A stretch of 64,000 bases of DNA, taken from positions 149 to 64,148 of the forward strand of contig NZ_ATYR01000001.1 in assembly GCF_000427785.1 (NCBI RefSeq). Reading direction: 5' to 3'. The notes under the pieces were generated by a model. The model saw nothing but the letters and a program-made list of their open reading frames with translations, had not been told where the DNA came from and searched no databases. The position numbers were made by a program, and so were the translations under genes. Positions 19,311-27,800 of the stretch are shown one piece after another. This stretch comes from Massilia alkalitolerans DSM 17462 (lineage in GTDB: Bacteria; Pseudomonadota; Gammaproteobacteria; Burkholderiales; Burkholderiaceae_D). Numbering within the stretch: position 1 is the first letter of the stretch; the number at the start of each line of letters is the position of its first letter.

Positions 19311-19898
19311 ATGCGCGTTCCGCCTCCCGCTGCCCACCCCGATCCGGACCGTCCCCGGCCCACGTCGCTGGCCGACCTGTTCGTCTCCTTCACCGTCCTT
19401 GCCCTGCAAGGCTTCGGCGGGGTGCTGGCGGTCGTCCAGCGCGAGATCGTCGAGCGCAAGCGCTGGCTGACGCAGGAGGAATTCATCGAGGACTGGGCCG
19501 TGGCGCAGATCATGCCCGGGCCGAACGTGCTCAACCTGTCGATCATGATCGGCGCGCGCTGGTTCGGGCTGCCCGGGGCCGTGGCCGCGGTCGCCGGCCT
19601 GCTCGCCTTGCCGCTGCTGCTGGTGCTGGTGCTGGCGGCCTTTCACGCGCAGTATGCGGACCATCCCGCGGTGGCCGGCGCGCTGCGCGGCATGGCGGCC
19701 GTGTCCGCCGGCCTGATCGCCGCCACCGGCCTGAAGCTGTCGAGCGCGCTGGCCAGGAACCCAATCCCGCTTCCCTGCTCGGTCGGGATCGCGGCGGCCG
19801 CCTTCGCCTTGCTGGCCTGGCTGCGTGCGCCGCTGGTCTGGGTGCTGCCCACACTGGGTTCGCTCGGCTGCGTGCTGGCCTGGCGCAGGCTGCGATGA
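19311..19898 (+). CDS. Chromate transporter, N-terminal-type half (short CHR protein)
   Basis: A 195-residue integral membrane protein of the CHR (ChrA) family. It has the signature LQGFGGVLAVVQREIVERK, then the EDWAVAQIMPGPNVLNLSIMIG loop and four to five further hydrophobic segments. Single-domain CHR proteins of about 190 residues work as pairs with opposite membrane topology, and here the partner starts in a 4-bp overlap (ATGA at 19895-19898). The pair probably exports chromate, though some CHR proteins move other oxyanions. No chrB-type regulator is adjacent. Confidence 0.9.
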   Translation: MRVPPPAAHPDPDRPRPTSLADLFVSFTVLALQGFGGVLAVVQREIVERKRWLTQEEFIEDWAVAQIMPGPNVLNLSIMIGARWFGLPGAVAAVAGLLALPLLLVLVLAAFHAQYADHPAVAGALRGMAAVSAGLIAATGLKLSSALARNPIPLPCSVGIAAAAFALLAWLRAPLVWVLPTLGSLGCVLAWRRLR

Positions 19899-20473
19899 CG
19901 GCGGCTCCGCTCGTTCTGGGATGGCACGACTGGCTCAGCCTGTTCGTCCATTTCCTGATGCTGTCCCTGTTGCAGTTCGGCGGCGCGATCTCGGTCAGCG
20001 CCGACATGCAGCGCTTCCTGGTCGAAGACAAGGGCTGGCTGGCCCAGTCGCAGTTCAGCGATGCGATCGCGCTGGCGCAGGCGGCCCCGGGTCCCAACGT
20101 GCTGTTCGTCGCGCTGATGGGCTGGCACCTGGGCATGAACACCGGCAGCCTCGGCGCCGCCCTGGCCGGCGTGGCGCTGACCATGGCCGGCATCCTGCTG
20201 CCCTCCTCCATCCTCAACTACCACATCGCACAGTGGGGACACCGCAACCGCGAGCTGCGCGCGGTGCGCGCCTTCCGCCTGGGGCTGGCGCCGATCGTGA
20301 TCGGCATGCTGCTGGCCACCAGCTGGCTGCTCGCCGGCGCCGGCTCCGACAAGAGCGGCTGGCCGGCCTGGTTACTGGCCCTGCTATCCTGCCTGCTCAT
20401 CTGGCGTACCCGCCTGCACCTGCTGTGGATGCTGGGCGCCGGCGCCCTGCTCGGCGCGCTCGGATTCGTCTGA
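19895..20473 (+). CDS. Chromate transporter, second half (short CHR protein)
   Basis: A 192-residue membrane partner of the preceding gene, translationally coupled to it. It carries LLQFGGAISVSADMQRF, the AIALAQAAPGPNVLFVALMG loop with the Pro-Gly-Pro motif, and several hydrophobic helices (TMAGILLPSSILNY, LLATSWLLAGAG, WLLALLSCLLIW). Together the two equal the length of a full ChrA of about 400 residues. They diverge enough from each other that this is an old split rather than a recent duplication. Confidence 0.9.
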   Translation: MTAAPLVLGWHDWLSLFVHFLMLSLLQFGGAISVSADMQRFLVEDKGWLAQSQFSDAIALAQAAPGPNVLFVALMGWHLGMNTGSLGAALAGVALTMAGILLPSSILNYHIAQWGHRNRELRAVRAFRLGLAPIVIGMLLATSWLLAGAGSDKSGWPAWLLALLSCLLIWRTRLHLLWMLGAGALLGALGFV

Positions 20474-20533
20474 CTGGCAAGCCGCGACGCCACAGGGCAT
20501 ACTTGCGCAATTAGCCACTCATCCAGCGAACCC

Positions 20534-21376
20534 ATGCTCGAACTTCTCAGCGAACATGCCTGCTTCGGCGGCGTCCAGCGCTTCTACCGCTTCGATTCGA
20601 CCGCCATCGGCCTGCCGATGCGCTTTTCCGTCTACCTGCCGCCCGGCGCCGAAGGCAAGCGCCTGCCTGTCCTGTTCTACCTCGCCGGTCTGACCTGCAC
20701 CGAAGAGACCTTCATGATCAAGGCCGGCGCCCAGCGCGTGGCGGCGCAGGAAGGCCTGATCCTGGTCACGCCCGATACCAGCCCGCGCGGCGCCGGCATG
20801 CCCGGCGAGACCGACAGCTGGGACTTCGGGGCGGGCGCTGGCTTCTATGTCGACGCCACCGAGGCGCCATGGTCGCAGCACTACCGCATGTACAGCCACA
20901 TCCTGGAACTGCGCGAGCAGGTAGTAGCCCAGCTGCCGGCCGACCCGGCCCGGGTGGGCATCTTCGGGCACTCGATGGGCGGGCATGGCGCGCTCATGAT
21001 GGCGCTGCGCAATCCAGGCCTGTTCCGTTCGGTGTCGGCCTTCGCGCCGATCGCGGCGCCGATGCGCTGCCCGTGGGGGCAAAAGGCCTTCGGCGGCTAC
21101 CTGGGCGCCGACCAGGCGAGCTGGCGCCAGTACGATGCGAGCGAACTGATGGCCGGGATGGACACGGCGCCCTTCCCGGGCGGGATCCTGATCGACCAGG
21201 GGCTGGCCGATAAATTCCTGGCCGAGCAGCTCTATCCGGAAGCCTTCGAGGAAGCTTGCGCCCGTGCCGGCCAGCCCTTGACCCTGCGCCGGCATGAGGG
21301 CTACGACCACGGCTACTATTTCATTTCGACCTACGTGGAAGATCATTTGCGCTTCCATCGCCGCCTGCTCGGATGA
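20534..21376 (+). CDS. fghA: S-formylglutathione hydrolase
   Basis: A 280-residue alpha/beta-hydrolase that releases formate and glutathione from S-formylglutathione, the last step of glutathione-dependent formaldehyde oxidation. It is also called esterase D. It has the oxyanion motif LAGLTCTEETFM, the conserved VTPDTSPRG and GAGFYVDATEAPW segments, nucleophile Ser147 in GHSMGGHGAL, and the C-terminal His in GYDHGYYFI. Length is exactly that of the family. No adhC-type formaldehyde dehydrogenase is adjacent. The formate-dehydrogenase accessory genes near 60-64 kb would act on its product, but they are far away. Confidence 0.95.
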   Translation: MLELLSEHACFGGVQRFYRFDSTAIGLPMRFSVYLPPGAEGKRLPVLFYLAGLTCTEETFMIKAGAQRVAAQEGLILVTPDTSPRGAGMPGETDSWDFGAGAGFYVDATEAPWSQHYRMYSHILELREQVVAQLPADPARVGIFGHSMGGHGALMMALRNPGLFRSVSAFAPIAAPMRCPWGQKAFGGYLGADQASWRQYDASELMAGMDTAPFPGGILIDQGLADKFLAEQLYPEAFEEACARAGQPLTLRRHEGYDHGYYFISTYVEDHLRFHRRLLG

Positions 21377-21413
21377 GCGATGGCGGGTGCAGGCCGACGC
21401 CTGCCCCGCCTGC

Positions 21414-21442
21414 TTGAAAACGCCCCGCCTCCGTCCTATAAA
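21414..21442 (+). promoter_or_regulatory. Promoter of the small heat-shock gene
   Basis: TTGAAA (21414-21419) and TATAAA (21437-21442) are 17 bp apart, one mismatch each from the sigma-70 consensus. With the preceding C the upstream box reads CTTGAAA, the heat-shock sigma-32 -35 element, but the -10 region lacks a clear CCCCAT. The leader that follows has a short hairpin, GCCGG and CCGGC, near 21449-21464. Confidence 0.5.
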
Positions 21443-21493
21443 GACATTGCCGGCACCCACCGGCACTCTCAGTCATTATCCATGGAGGCCATC

Positions 21494-21964
21494 ATGAATC
21501 TCATTAGACGAGGCAATAGCCCGCTCCCGGCCTACCGCCCGGGCGCCGTCGAGGACCAGTTCGGGCGCATGGTCGAGAGCATGTTCCAGGACTTCTTCGC
21601 CCCGCTTGCACAGGGCGGGCAATGGGCCGGCGAAGCTGCCGCGACGCCGCGGCTGGACGTCAGCGAAACCGAGAAGACCTACGAAATCCAGGCCGAACTC
21701 CCCGGCGTGAACAAGGAGGACGTCAAGGTCTCGGTCGACGGGCAGCGCGTCACCATCGAGGCGGAATGCCGCTCGGCAAACGAACGCCGCGAGGGTGAAA
21801 CCGTGGTGTATGCTGAACGCACCGCACGCAGGTTCATGCGCAGCTTCGCCCTGCCCACCGAAGTCGACGACGGTTCGGCACAGGCAAAGCTGGAGAACGG
21901 CGTACTGCAGCTGAGCCTGCCCAAAAAGCAGGGCGCTGAAGCACGTCGCCTGACCATCCAGTAG
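21494..21964 (+). CDS. Small heat-shock protein (Hsp20/alpha-crystallin family)
   Basis: A 156-residue ATP-independent holdase that should bind unfolding proteins under stress. The alpha-crystallin domain spans about 50-150: PRLDVSETEKTYEIQAELPG, VNKEDVKVSVDGQRVTI, RSFALPTEVDDGSAQAKLENG, and the VLQLSLPKK strand. A short C-terminal tail, ARRLTIQ, carries the L-I type anchoring motif. Start 21494 is set by GGAGG at 21484-21488. It begins a same-strand run with a phosphoribosyltransferase, a membrane protein and an erythromycin-esterase-like protein, a set that looks like a stress cluster. Confidence 0.95.
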   Translation: MNLIRRGNSPLPAYRPGAVEDQFGRMVESMFQDFFAPLAQGGQWAGEAAATPRLDVSETEKTYEIQAELPGVNKEDVKVSVDGQRVTIEAECRSANERREGETVVYAERTARRFMRSFALPTEVDDGSAQAKLENGVLQLSLPKKQGAEARRLTIQ

Positions 21965-22073
21965 TCGCCCGGCCACGCGTCAGGCAGAGTCCATGGTCCG
22001 CGTCCCGCGTTGCGGCGCCCTGCCGCGGCGCGGCGCGGCCGTTTTGCGTTCTACCATCGTTACGTTTCGTTCT

Positions 22074-22796
22074 ATGCGCTTCACCATGCCGGAGACCGAA
22101 GGCTACAAGGACCGCGCCCACGCCGGCCGACAACTGGCGCGCAGCTTGCGGCATCTCGCCGGCCAGTCCGACCCGATCGTGCTCGGCCTGCCGCGCGGCG
22201 GCATGCCGGTGGCCTTCGAAGTGGCCATCGCCCTCGGCGCGGAGCTCGACGTCCTGCTGGTGCGCAAGCTGGGCATGCCCGGCAACGAGGAATACGCAAT
22301 GGGCGCGATCGGCAGCGGCGGCGTGCGCGTGCTGCAGCCGGGCGTGCCCGGCCTGCTGGGCGTGACCCAGGAACAGGTGGACCAGGTCGCCGTGCGCGAA
22401 CTGGCCGAGCTCGAGCGGCGCGACCGCCTCTACCGCGGTGGACGCCTGCCGCCGCGGCTCGAAGGCCGCTGCGTGATCCTGGTCGACGACGGCATCGCGA
22501 CCGGGGCCAGCATGCTGGCGGCGGTCCAGGTGGTGCGCAAGCACCGGGTCGCGCAACTGGTGGTGGCGGCGCCGGTGGGCGCGCCCGACACCCTCGAACG
22601 GCTCGCGCGCGAAGCCGACGAAGTCGCCTGCCCGCTTGCCCCGCCCCGCTTCCATGCGGTCGGCCAGTTCTACCGGTCATTCGGGCAGACGGGTGACGAA
22701 GAAGTACAGGACCTGCTGGCACAGGCATGGGCGACGCCCGCCGCGCCGAATGGTGGGCAGCAGGGGAACAAGGACAACAGAAAGGAGCGGACATGA
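22074..22796 (+). CDS. Phosphoribosyltransferase-domain protein
   Basis: About 240 residues with a type I phosphoribosyltransferase fold. The PRPP-binding loop is CVILVDDGIATGASM, preceded by the GLPRGGMPVAFEVA and RKLGMPGNEEYAMGAIG segments usual for this branch. Similar stand-alone domains, sometimes fused to erythromycin-esterase or hydrolase domains, occur in stress clusters. The nucleobase substrate is unknown and a non-salvage role is possible. Candidate starts are 22074 and 22086, and neither has a good ribosome binding site. The stop overlaps the next start by 4 bp. Confidence 0.85.
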   Translation: MRFTMPETEGYKDRAHAGRQLARSLRHLAGQSDPIVLGLPRGGMPVAFEVAIALGAELDVLLVRKLGMPGNEEYAMGAIGSGGVRVLQPGVPGLLGVTQEQVDQVAVRELAELERRDRLYRGGRLPPRLEGRCVILVDDGIATGASMLAAVQVVRKHRVAQLVVAAPVGAPDTLERLAREADEVACPLAPPRFHAVGQFYRSFGQTGDEEVQDLLAQAWATPAAPNGGQQGNKDNRKERT

Positions 22797-23590
22797 AACC
22801 AATTCCAACCGAGACGGCAACCGATGTAGGCAGCGTGGGTAAATGGCTGGGTGCGGCAGCGGCCGGAGCGCTGCTGATGTACCTGCTGGATCCCGAACGC
22901 GGCTCCGCGCGCCGTTCGCGCGCAGTGTCCGCGGTGCGCGCAGCCGGCGCCCGCACCGGGGCGACAGTCGACGGCGTGCTGCACAGCGCCGGCGACCGCC
23001 TGGTGGGGCTGAAGGACAGCGCCGCCAGCGCCCTGTCGCGCGGCGCCGACCGCGTGCAGGCCAAGGCGGCGCCGATGCTCGAACGCGCCCGCCACGGCGC
23101 CCAGGAGGCGACCCACCGCCTGGAAGACAGTGCCGAACGTGTCCGCGAGCGCGCCAGGGCCGCGGCCGACGGCAGCAGCATGCGCGGCGACGAATCCGAT
23201 ACCAGCCGTTCGCCGGCGCGCTACAAGCACTACGAGCCGGCCGGAGAGTATGAAGCCGAGCACCGTGCGCGCGGCGGGCTGTCCGCGTGGCTGCGCGGCT
23301 CGCGCGGCAGCGCCCGGGACGAGCGCGGCCCCGACTATCTGGAAGGAGCCCATCCGGCCCTGGTGGGCGGCGGCGTGCTGGGCCTGCTCAGCCTGATGCG
23401 CCGCTCTCCGGGCGGCCTGCTGATCGGACTGGCCGGCCTGGCCCTGCTGTGGCAAGGCACCCGCGACAAGACCTACCGGGTCAGCGACAACATGCCGGCC
23501 CGGCTGCCGCAGATGAATCAGCAGGACGAGCATGGCCAGGCGCCGATGATCCCACCAAGCGAGCAGTCCGGCAGCCGTTACCTGCACTGA
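22793..23590 (+). CDS. YtxH-like membrane protein with two hydrophobic segments
   Basis: A 265-residue protein of unassigned function. A membrane segment near the N-terminus (WLGAAAAGALLMYLLDP) is followed by the DPERGSARR motif often seen in YtxH-type proteins. The middle is a long charged, Ala/Arg-rich region likely to form amphipathic helices. A Gly/Leu-rich segment near residue 200 (VGGGVLGLLSLMRR, GLLIGLAGLALLW) makes a second membrane region. Start 22793 follows AAAGGAG and overlaps the previous stop (ATGA), so the two are translationally coupled. Given its neighbours it may be an envelope-stress protein; this is inference. Confidence 0.7.
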   Translation: MKPIPTETATDVGSVGKWLGAAAAGALLMYLLDPERGSARRSRAVSAVRAAGARTGATVDGVLHSAGDRLVGLKDSAASALSRGADRVQAKAAPMLERARHGAQEATHRLEDSAERVRERARAAADGSSMRGDESDTSRSPARYKHYEPAGEYEAEHRARGGLSAWLRGSRGSARDERGPDYLEGAHPALVGGGVLGLLSLMRRSPGGLLIGLAGLALLWQGTRDKTYRVSDNMPARLPQMNQQDEHGQAPMIPPSEQSGSRYLH

Positions 23591-23606
23591 GCGAGGCGAT
23601 GCGTCC

Positions 23607-24956
23607 ATGGCGAGCGTCACCGACCACGAAACCGGCGTCCTGCGTGCGGCCGCCCGGCCGCTCACCGGCAGCGCGTCCGACTACGACCCGCTCCTCGAGC
23701 TGGTCGGCGATGCGCGCTTCGTGCTGCTCGGCGAAGCCACCCATGGCACCGCCGAGTTCTACGACGAGCGCGCGCGCATCACCCAGCGCCTGATCGAGGA
23801 AAAGGGCTTCACGGCGGTAGCGGTCGAAGCCGACTGGCCGGACGCCTGGCGCGTCAACCGCTACGTGCGCGGCGAAGGCGCCGATGCCGACGGGCGCGCT
23901 GCCCTGTCCGGCTTCGAACGCTTTCCGGCCTGGATGTGGAGGAATACCTCGGTGCTGGCTTTTGTGGAGTGGCTGCGGGCACGCAACGACGCCGCGGGCG
24001 CCGGGGGTGGCAAGACCAAGGCCGGCTTCTACGGGCTCGACCTGTACAGCCTGTTCACCTCGATCCAGGAAGTCGTGCGCTACCTGGAGCAAGTCGACCC
24101 GGTCGCGGCCAGGGAAACCCGGCGCCGCTACGCCTGCTTCGACCACTACGACCAGGACAGCCAGCACTACGGCTATGCGGCCAGCGTCGGCCTGTCCGAG
24201 TCGTGCCAGAAAGGCGTCAACGCGGCGCTGCAGGATTTGCAGCAGCGCGCCTTCGACTACGTCCAGGCCGACGGCGCCAGCGCCGAAGACGCCTTCTTCT
24301 ACGCCCAGCAGAACGCGCGCCTGGTGAAGAACGCCGAGGAGTACTACCGCACCATGTTCCGCGGGCGCATCTCGTCCTGGAACCTGCGCGACAGCCACAT
24401 GGCCGAAACCCTCGACGCCCTCGCACGACACCTGTCGCGCGAGGGCAAGCCGGCCAAGATCGTCGTCTGGGAGCACAACTCGCACATCGGCGACGCGCGC
24501 GCCACCGAGATCGGCCGCCAGGGCGAATGGAACGTGGGCGAGCTGGCGCGCAAGGCCTATGGCCAGGAGGCCTGCCTGATCGGTTTCACCACCTATGACG
24601 GCCGGGTGACGGCGGCCTCGGAATGGGACGGCCCCGCCGAACACAAGCACGTCCGGCCCGGCATGCCCGGCAGCTACGAGCACCTGCTGCACAGCGTCGG
24701 CATGGAGCGCTTCTTCCTGCCGCTGCGCGAACCCGGCGCGGCGCGCGACGTGCTGATGGAAGAACGGCTGGAACGCGCCATCGGCGTGCTCTACCTGCCG
24801 CGCACCGAGCGCCAGAGCCACTACTTCATGGCCCAGCTGCCGCGCCAGTTCGATGCGGTGGTCCACATCGACCGCAGCAGCGCGGTGACGCCGCTGGATG
24901 CGACGGGCGGATGGCATTCGGACGAGCCGCCGGAGACCTATCCGCAGGGTTTGTGA
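23607..24956 (+). CDS. Erythromycin-esterase family protein
   Basis: A 449-residue hydrolase of the EreA/EreB-like fold. Conserved positions are visible: GEATHGTAEFY with its catalytic-site His, AVAVEADWPDAWRVN with the acidic residue, and WEHNSHIGDARATEIG with the second His. AHGTAEF-type and NLRDSHMAETL segments also fit. Most chromosomal members do not inactivate macrolides, and this one sits after Hsp20, phosphoribosyltransferase and membrane protein genes, so a stress or nucleotide-related role is as likely. No signal peptide. The previous gene ends 16 bp upstream. Confidence 0.9.
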   Translation: MASVTDHETGVLRAAARPLTGSASDYDPLLELVGDARFVLLGEATHGTAEFYDERARITQRLIEEKGFTAVAVEADWPDAWRVNRYVRGEGADADGRAALSGFERFPAWMWRNTSVLAFVEWLRARNDAAGAGGGKTKAGFYGLDLYSLFTSIQEVVRYLEQVDPVAARETRRRYACFDHYDQDSQHYGYAASVGLSESCQKGVNAALQDLQQRAFDYVQADGASAEDAFFYAQQNARLVKNAEEYYRTMFRGRISSWNLRDSHMAETLDALARHLSREGKPAKIVVWEHNSHIGDARATEIGRQGEWNVGELARKAYGQEACLIGFTTYDGRVTAASEWDGPAEHKHVRPGMPGSYEHLLHSVGMERFFLPLREPGAARDVLMEERLERAIGVLYLPRTERQSHYFMAQLPRQFDAVVHIDRSSAVTPLDATGGWHSDEPPETYPQGL

Positions 24957-25018
24957 TCCAGCGCCCAGGCTTACATTGTTGAACAACCAAAGCAGTTAGT
25001 TTCACAGTTAGCCTCGGC

Positions 25019-25127
25019 ACGTCGCCCCGGCGAAGGCAGGGGCCCAAGTTTCGTAGCGTTGCGGTGCAATCACCTTGAACCGGCGTGCATGAAAAATTGG
25101 GTTCCGGCGTTCGCCGGAACGACGTTG
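25019..25127. repeat. Inverted pair of REP-like intergenic elements
   Basis: Two related elements of about 33 bp face each other. One is at 25019-25051 (core CCCCGGCGAAGGCAGGGGCCC); the other at 25094-25127 is its diverged inverse (core TTCCGGCGTTCGCCGGAA). Each can form a hairpin, and the pair resembles a BIME. They lie between the convergent esterase-like and diguanylate-cyclase genes and may terminate both. Confidence 0.6.
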
Positions 25128-25171
25128 ACGGGTCAGCGGGTCAAGCGGGCGCTGATGAGCAGTATCGAGGC

Positions 25172-27157
25172 TCACCCCTCAAAAAACGCATACCCATTCC
25201 TGCCCTGCCCCTTCGCCAGGTACAGCGCGCTGTCGGCCGCCGCCAGCAGCTGTTCCTGCGGCTGGCGCGGCTGCGACAGCGCCACGCCGACGCTGGTCGA
25301 GACCTGTACCCGTCCGGCGCTGGTGCGAAACGGCACCCGCATGCTCTCCACGATCTTCCCCGCGATGTGCTCGGCCTCGACGCGCGTGCCGATCTCTTCG
25401 AGGATGACCACGAACTCGTCGCCCGACAGGCGCGCCGGGGTGTCGGTGGCGCGCACGCCGGCGGTGAGGCGGCGCGCGAATTCCTTCAGCACTTCGTCGC
25501 CGACGCCGTGTCCATGGGTATCGTTGATCTTCTTGAAATGGTCGATGTCCAGGTAGGCCAGGGCCAGCGGCTTGCCCCTGCGGCGCGCGCGGTCGAGCGC
25601 GTGGTGCAGGGTCTCGCCGAACATGCGGCGGTTGGCGATGCCGGTCAGGGTGTCGACCCGCGCCAGCTGCTGCAGCTGCTCCTCGACTTCCTTCACGTGG
25701 GTCATGTCGTGCACCAGCGCGTACACACCCGCCACGCTGCCGTCCGGCTGCTGGTCCGGGATGTAGGTCGCCTGCAGGATGCGCGGTTCGCCCTGCACCG
25801 GAATGCGCACCTCGTGCGTCACCGCCTGCCCGCCGAAGGCCTGTTCCAGGTGCGGCGAGATGTCCGCCTCGGTTTCCGCACCCAGCAGTTTCGCCACCGG
25901 CATCCCGACCAGTTGCTCGGGCGCGATGCCGAACCACTTTTCGAAGGTGGCGTTCCCGAAGCGGAAGCAGTGGCGGCGGTCGATATAGGAAATCAGGACC
26001 GGCAGGTTGTCGGTGATCATGCGCAGGCGCCGTTCGCTTGCCGCCCGGTGGTCCTCGGCCAGTTCGCGCTCGGCCATGAGCGCATGGAAGGCCCGCCCCA
26101 GTTCGCCGATTTCGTCCTTGCGCCCGTCGCGCAGCACGTCGATGTCGGCGCCGTCCTCGCGGATCGCGGCGACGTTGTCGCGCAGGTCCTGAAGCGGCGA
26201 CAGCAGCCGGAACACCAGCACCCAGGCCAGCAGGCCGGCAGCCAGCGCCAGGCCACCGGCGCTGAAGAAGGCGTTGTGGCGCATCCTGTCCATCGGCGCA
26301 AAGGCCTCCGCGCTTGGATAGCGCGCCGCCAGGATCCATCCGGTGGAGCGCAGGCGCTTGTAGGCATAGATCGAATCGGTACCGTCCTTGCTTTCGGTTT
26401 CGAGCCAGCCTTCGAAGCCGGCCAGGGCGCGGTCGGTGCCCTGGTTCACGCCGGGTGTGCTGCCGACGTGCTGGAACAGGCGCGATTCGTCGGGATGGTC
26501 GATGACCATGCCCTCGGCCGTCATCAGGAACAGGTAGCCGGTCTTGCCCGGCTTGAGGGTGCTGATCTGGCGCAGGAAGCCGGAACGCCGCAGATCCACG
26601 CTGCCGGTCAGCACCGCCGCCACCTTGCCCGACTCGTCCAGTACCGGCGCGCTGAAGACCACGATGTGGTTGCCCGTCAGGCGGCTGCGGATCGGCCGCG
26701 AGATCACACCCTTGCGCGTCTGGAGCGTGCGCTCGAAGTAATCGGTGCCGCGCGCGTTGAGGGCCGCCGCCCCGGGCAATTCGCGCACCGACAGGCGCAG
26801 CTCGCCGTCGGCATCGAAGACCACCAGGTTCAGGTATTCGTTGGCGTCCCAGAGCTTCATCTGGTCGGCAAGGAAAGCCCGCAGCCCGGCCCAGTCGGTG
26901 CGCAGCCGTGGCGGAATGCCGGCGGCGAGCGCTTCGACCTGCCCCAGCCGCTCGGCCAGGCGGTCGTCCATGAACGAGGCCGCGCCGGACAGCAGGGTGT
27001 ACTGCTGGTCGCCGATCACGCCCTTCATATCGCGCTCGGCCACCGACAGCGTCGAGAGCGTTACCAGGAGGGTGGCCGCGAACACCAGTACAGCTGCCAC
27101 CGAGGCCAGCCGCAGCTTGAGGTTCGCCGATGCCAGGCGTGGACCTTGTTGGGTCAT
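25172..27157 (-). CDS. Membrane diguanylate cyclase: dCache, HAMP, PAS, GGDEF
   Basis: A 661-residue enzyme predicted to make cyclic di-GMP. Membrane segment 1 (VAAVLVFAATLLVTLSTL) and segment 2 (AGGLALAAGLLAWVLVF) enclose a periplasmic dCache sensor (TGSVDLRRSGFLRQIS, GKTGYLFLMTAEG). HAMP follows (LSPLQDLRDNVAAI), then PAS (MITDNLPVLISYIDRRH) and GGDEF. The active-site loop reads SGDEF at 578-582, a Ser-for-Gly variant common in active cyclases, and RATD five residues before it fits the inhibitory I-site. No EAL domain is present. The sensor ligand is unknown. Confidence 0.93.
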   Translation of the reverse strand: MTQQGPRLASANLKLRLASVAAVLVFAATLLVTLSTLSVAERDMKGVIGDQQYTLLSGAASFMDDRLAERLGQVEALAAGIPPRLRTDWAGLRAFLADQMKLWDANEYLNLVVFDADGELRLSVRELPGAAALNARGTDYFERTLQTRKGVISRPIRSRLTGNHIVVFSAPVLDESGKVAAVLTGSVDLRRSGFLRQISTLKPGKTGYLFLMTAEGMVIDHPDESRLFQHVGSTPGVNQGTDRALAGFEGWLETESKDGTDSIYAYKRLRSTGWILAARYPSAEAFAPMDRMRHNAFFSAGGLALAAGLLAWVLVFRLLSPLQDLRDNVAAIREDGADIDVLRDGRKDEIGELGRAFHALMAERELAEDHRAASERRLRMITDNLPVLISYIDRRHCFRFGNATFEKWFGIAPEQLVGMPVAKLLGAETEADISPHLEQAFGGQAVTHEVRIPVQGEPRILQATYIPDQQPDGSVAGVYALVHDMTHVKEVEEQLQQLARVDTLTGIANRRMFGETLHHALDRARRRGKPLALAYLDIDHFKKINDTHGHGVGDEVLKEFARRLTAGVRATDTPARLSGDEFVVILEEIGTRVEAEHIAGKIVESMRVPFRTSAGRVQVSTSVGVALSQPRQPQEQLLAAADSALYLAKGQGRNGYAFFEG

Positions 27158-27320
27158 GAAATATCACGAAACGGATCAGCAGGATGACAAAGTATTACAC
27201 GTTCTTTGTATCCGTACCGCTCCGTTAGACAGGCAATCCGTCAGTATTGTTCAGACCGTTCGATTGGATTAGCATGTCGGATTCGCTCTTATTTCTTCCC
27301 CGCAAACAACGAGGCTCCGC

Positions 27321-27800
27321 ATGAGTAAATACACACTGCACATCAACGGCAAGACGCAGGCAGTGGAGGTCGAACCCGACACGCCGCTGCTGTGGGCCCT
27401 GCGGGACAGCCTCGGCCTGGTCGGCACCAAGTATGGCTGCGGCCTCGGCCAGTGCGGCGCATGCACCGTGCACATCGACGGCGTGCCGGCGCGCGCCTGC
27501 CTGACGCCGGTATCCAGCCTGGGCAAGCAGAAGATCACCACCATCGAGGGCCTCGACCCGAAGGCGCAGCATCCGCTGCAGCTGGCCTGGCAGGAACTCG
27601 ACGTGCCGCAATGCGGCTACTGCCAGTCGGGCCAGATCATGAGCGCCTGCCATCTGTTGAAGCAGCACCCGAAGCCGACCGATGCGCAGATCGACGAAGC
27701 GATGGCCGGCAACCTGTGCCGCTGCGCCACCTACACGCGCATCCGCGCCGGCATCCATCGTGCAGCCGAGATCGCTTCCACCGCAAAGGGCAAGAAATGA
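27321..27800 (+). CDS. Molybdenum hydroxylase small subunit with two 2Fe-2S clusters
   Basis: A 159-residue iron-sulfur subunit of the xanthine-oxidase family, like IorA of isoquinoline 1-oxidoreductase. The plant-type cluster ligands are in [18 protein letters not shown] and RACLTPV. The second, four-helix cluster has [12 protein letters not shown] and [12 protein letters not shown]. It transfers electrons from the molybdenum subunit to an acceptor. It overlaps the large-subunit gene by 4 bp (ATGA at 27797-27800). No FAD subunit is present, as expected for the two-subunit periplasmic type. GAGG about 7 bases before the ATG supports the start. Confidence 0.92.
   Translation: MSKYTLHINGKTQAVEVEPDTPLLWALRDSLGLVGTKYGCGLGQCGACTVHIDGVPARACLTPVSSLGKQKITTIEGLDPKAQHPLQLAWQELDVPQCGYCQSGQIMSACHLLKQHPKPTDAQIDEAMAGNLCRCATYTRIRAGIHRAAEIASTAKGKK

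Noticed and set aside
23607..24956. Macrolide resistance gene
   Set aside because: The family match is to the broad erythromycin-esterase-like group. The stress-gene context and lack of a mobile element do not support a resistance call.
24957..25171. tRNA gene in the gap after the esterase-like gene
   Set aside because: The hairpins present are REP-like. No cloverleaf, anticodon arm or CCA end could be built.
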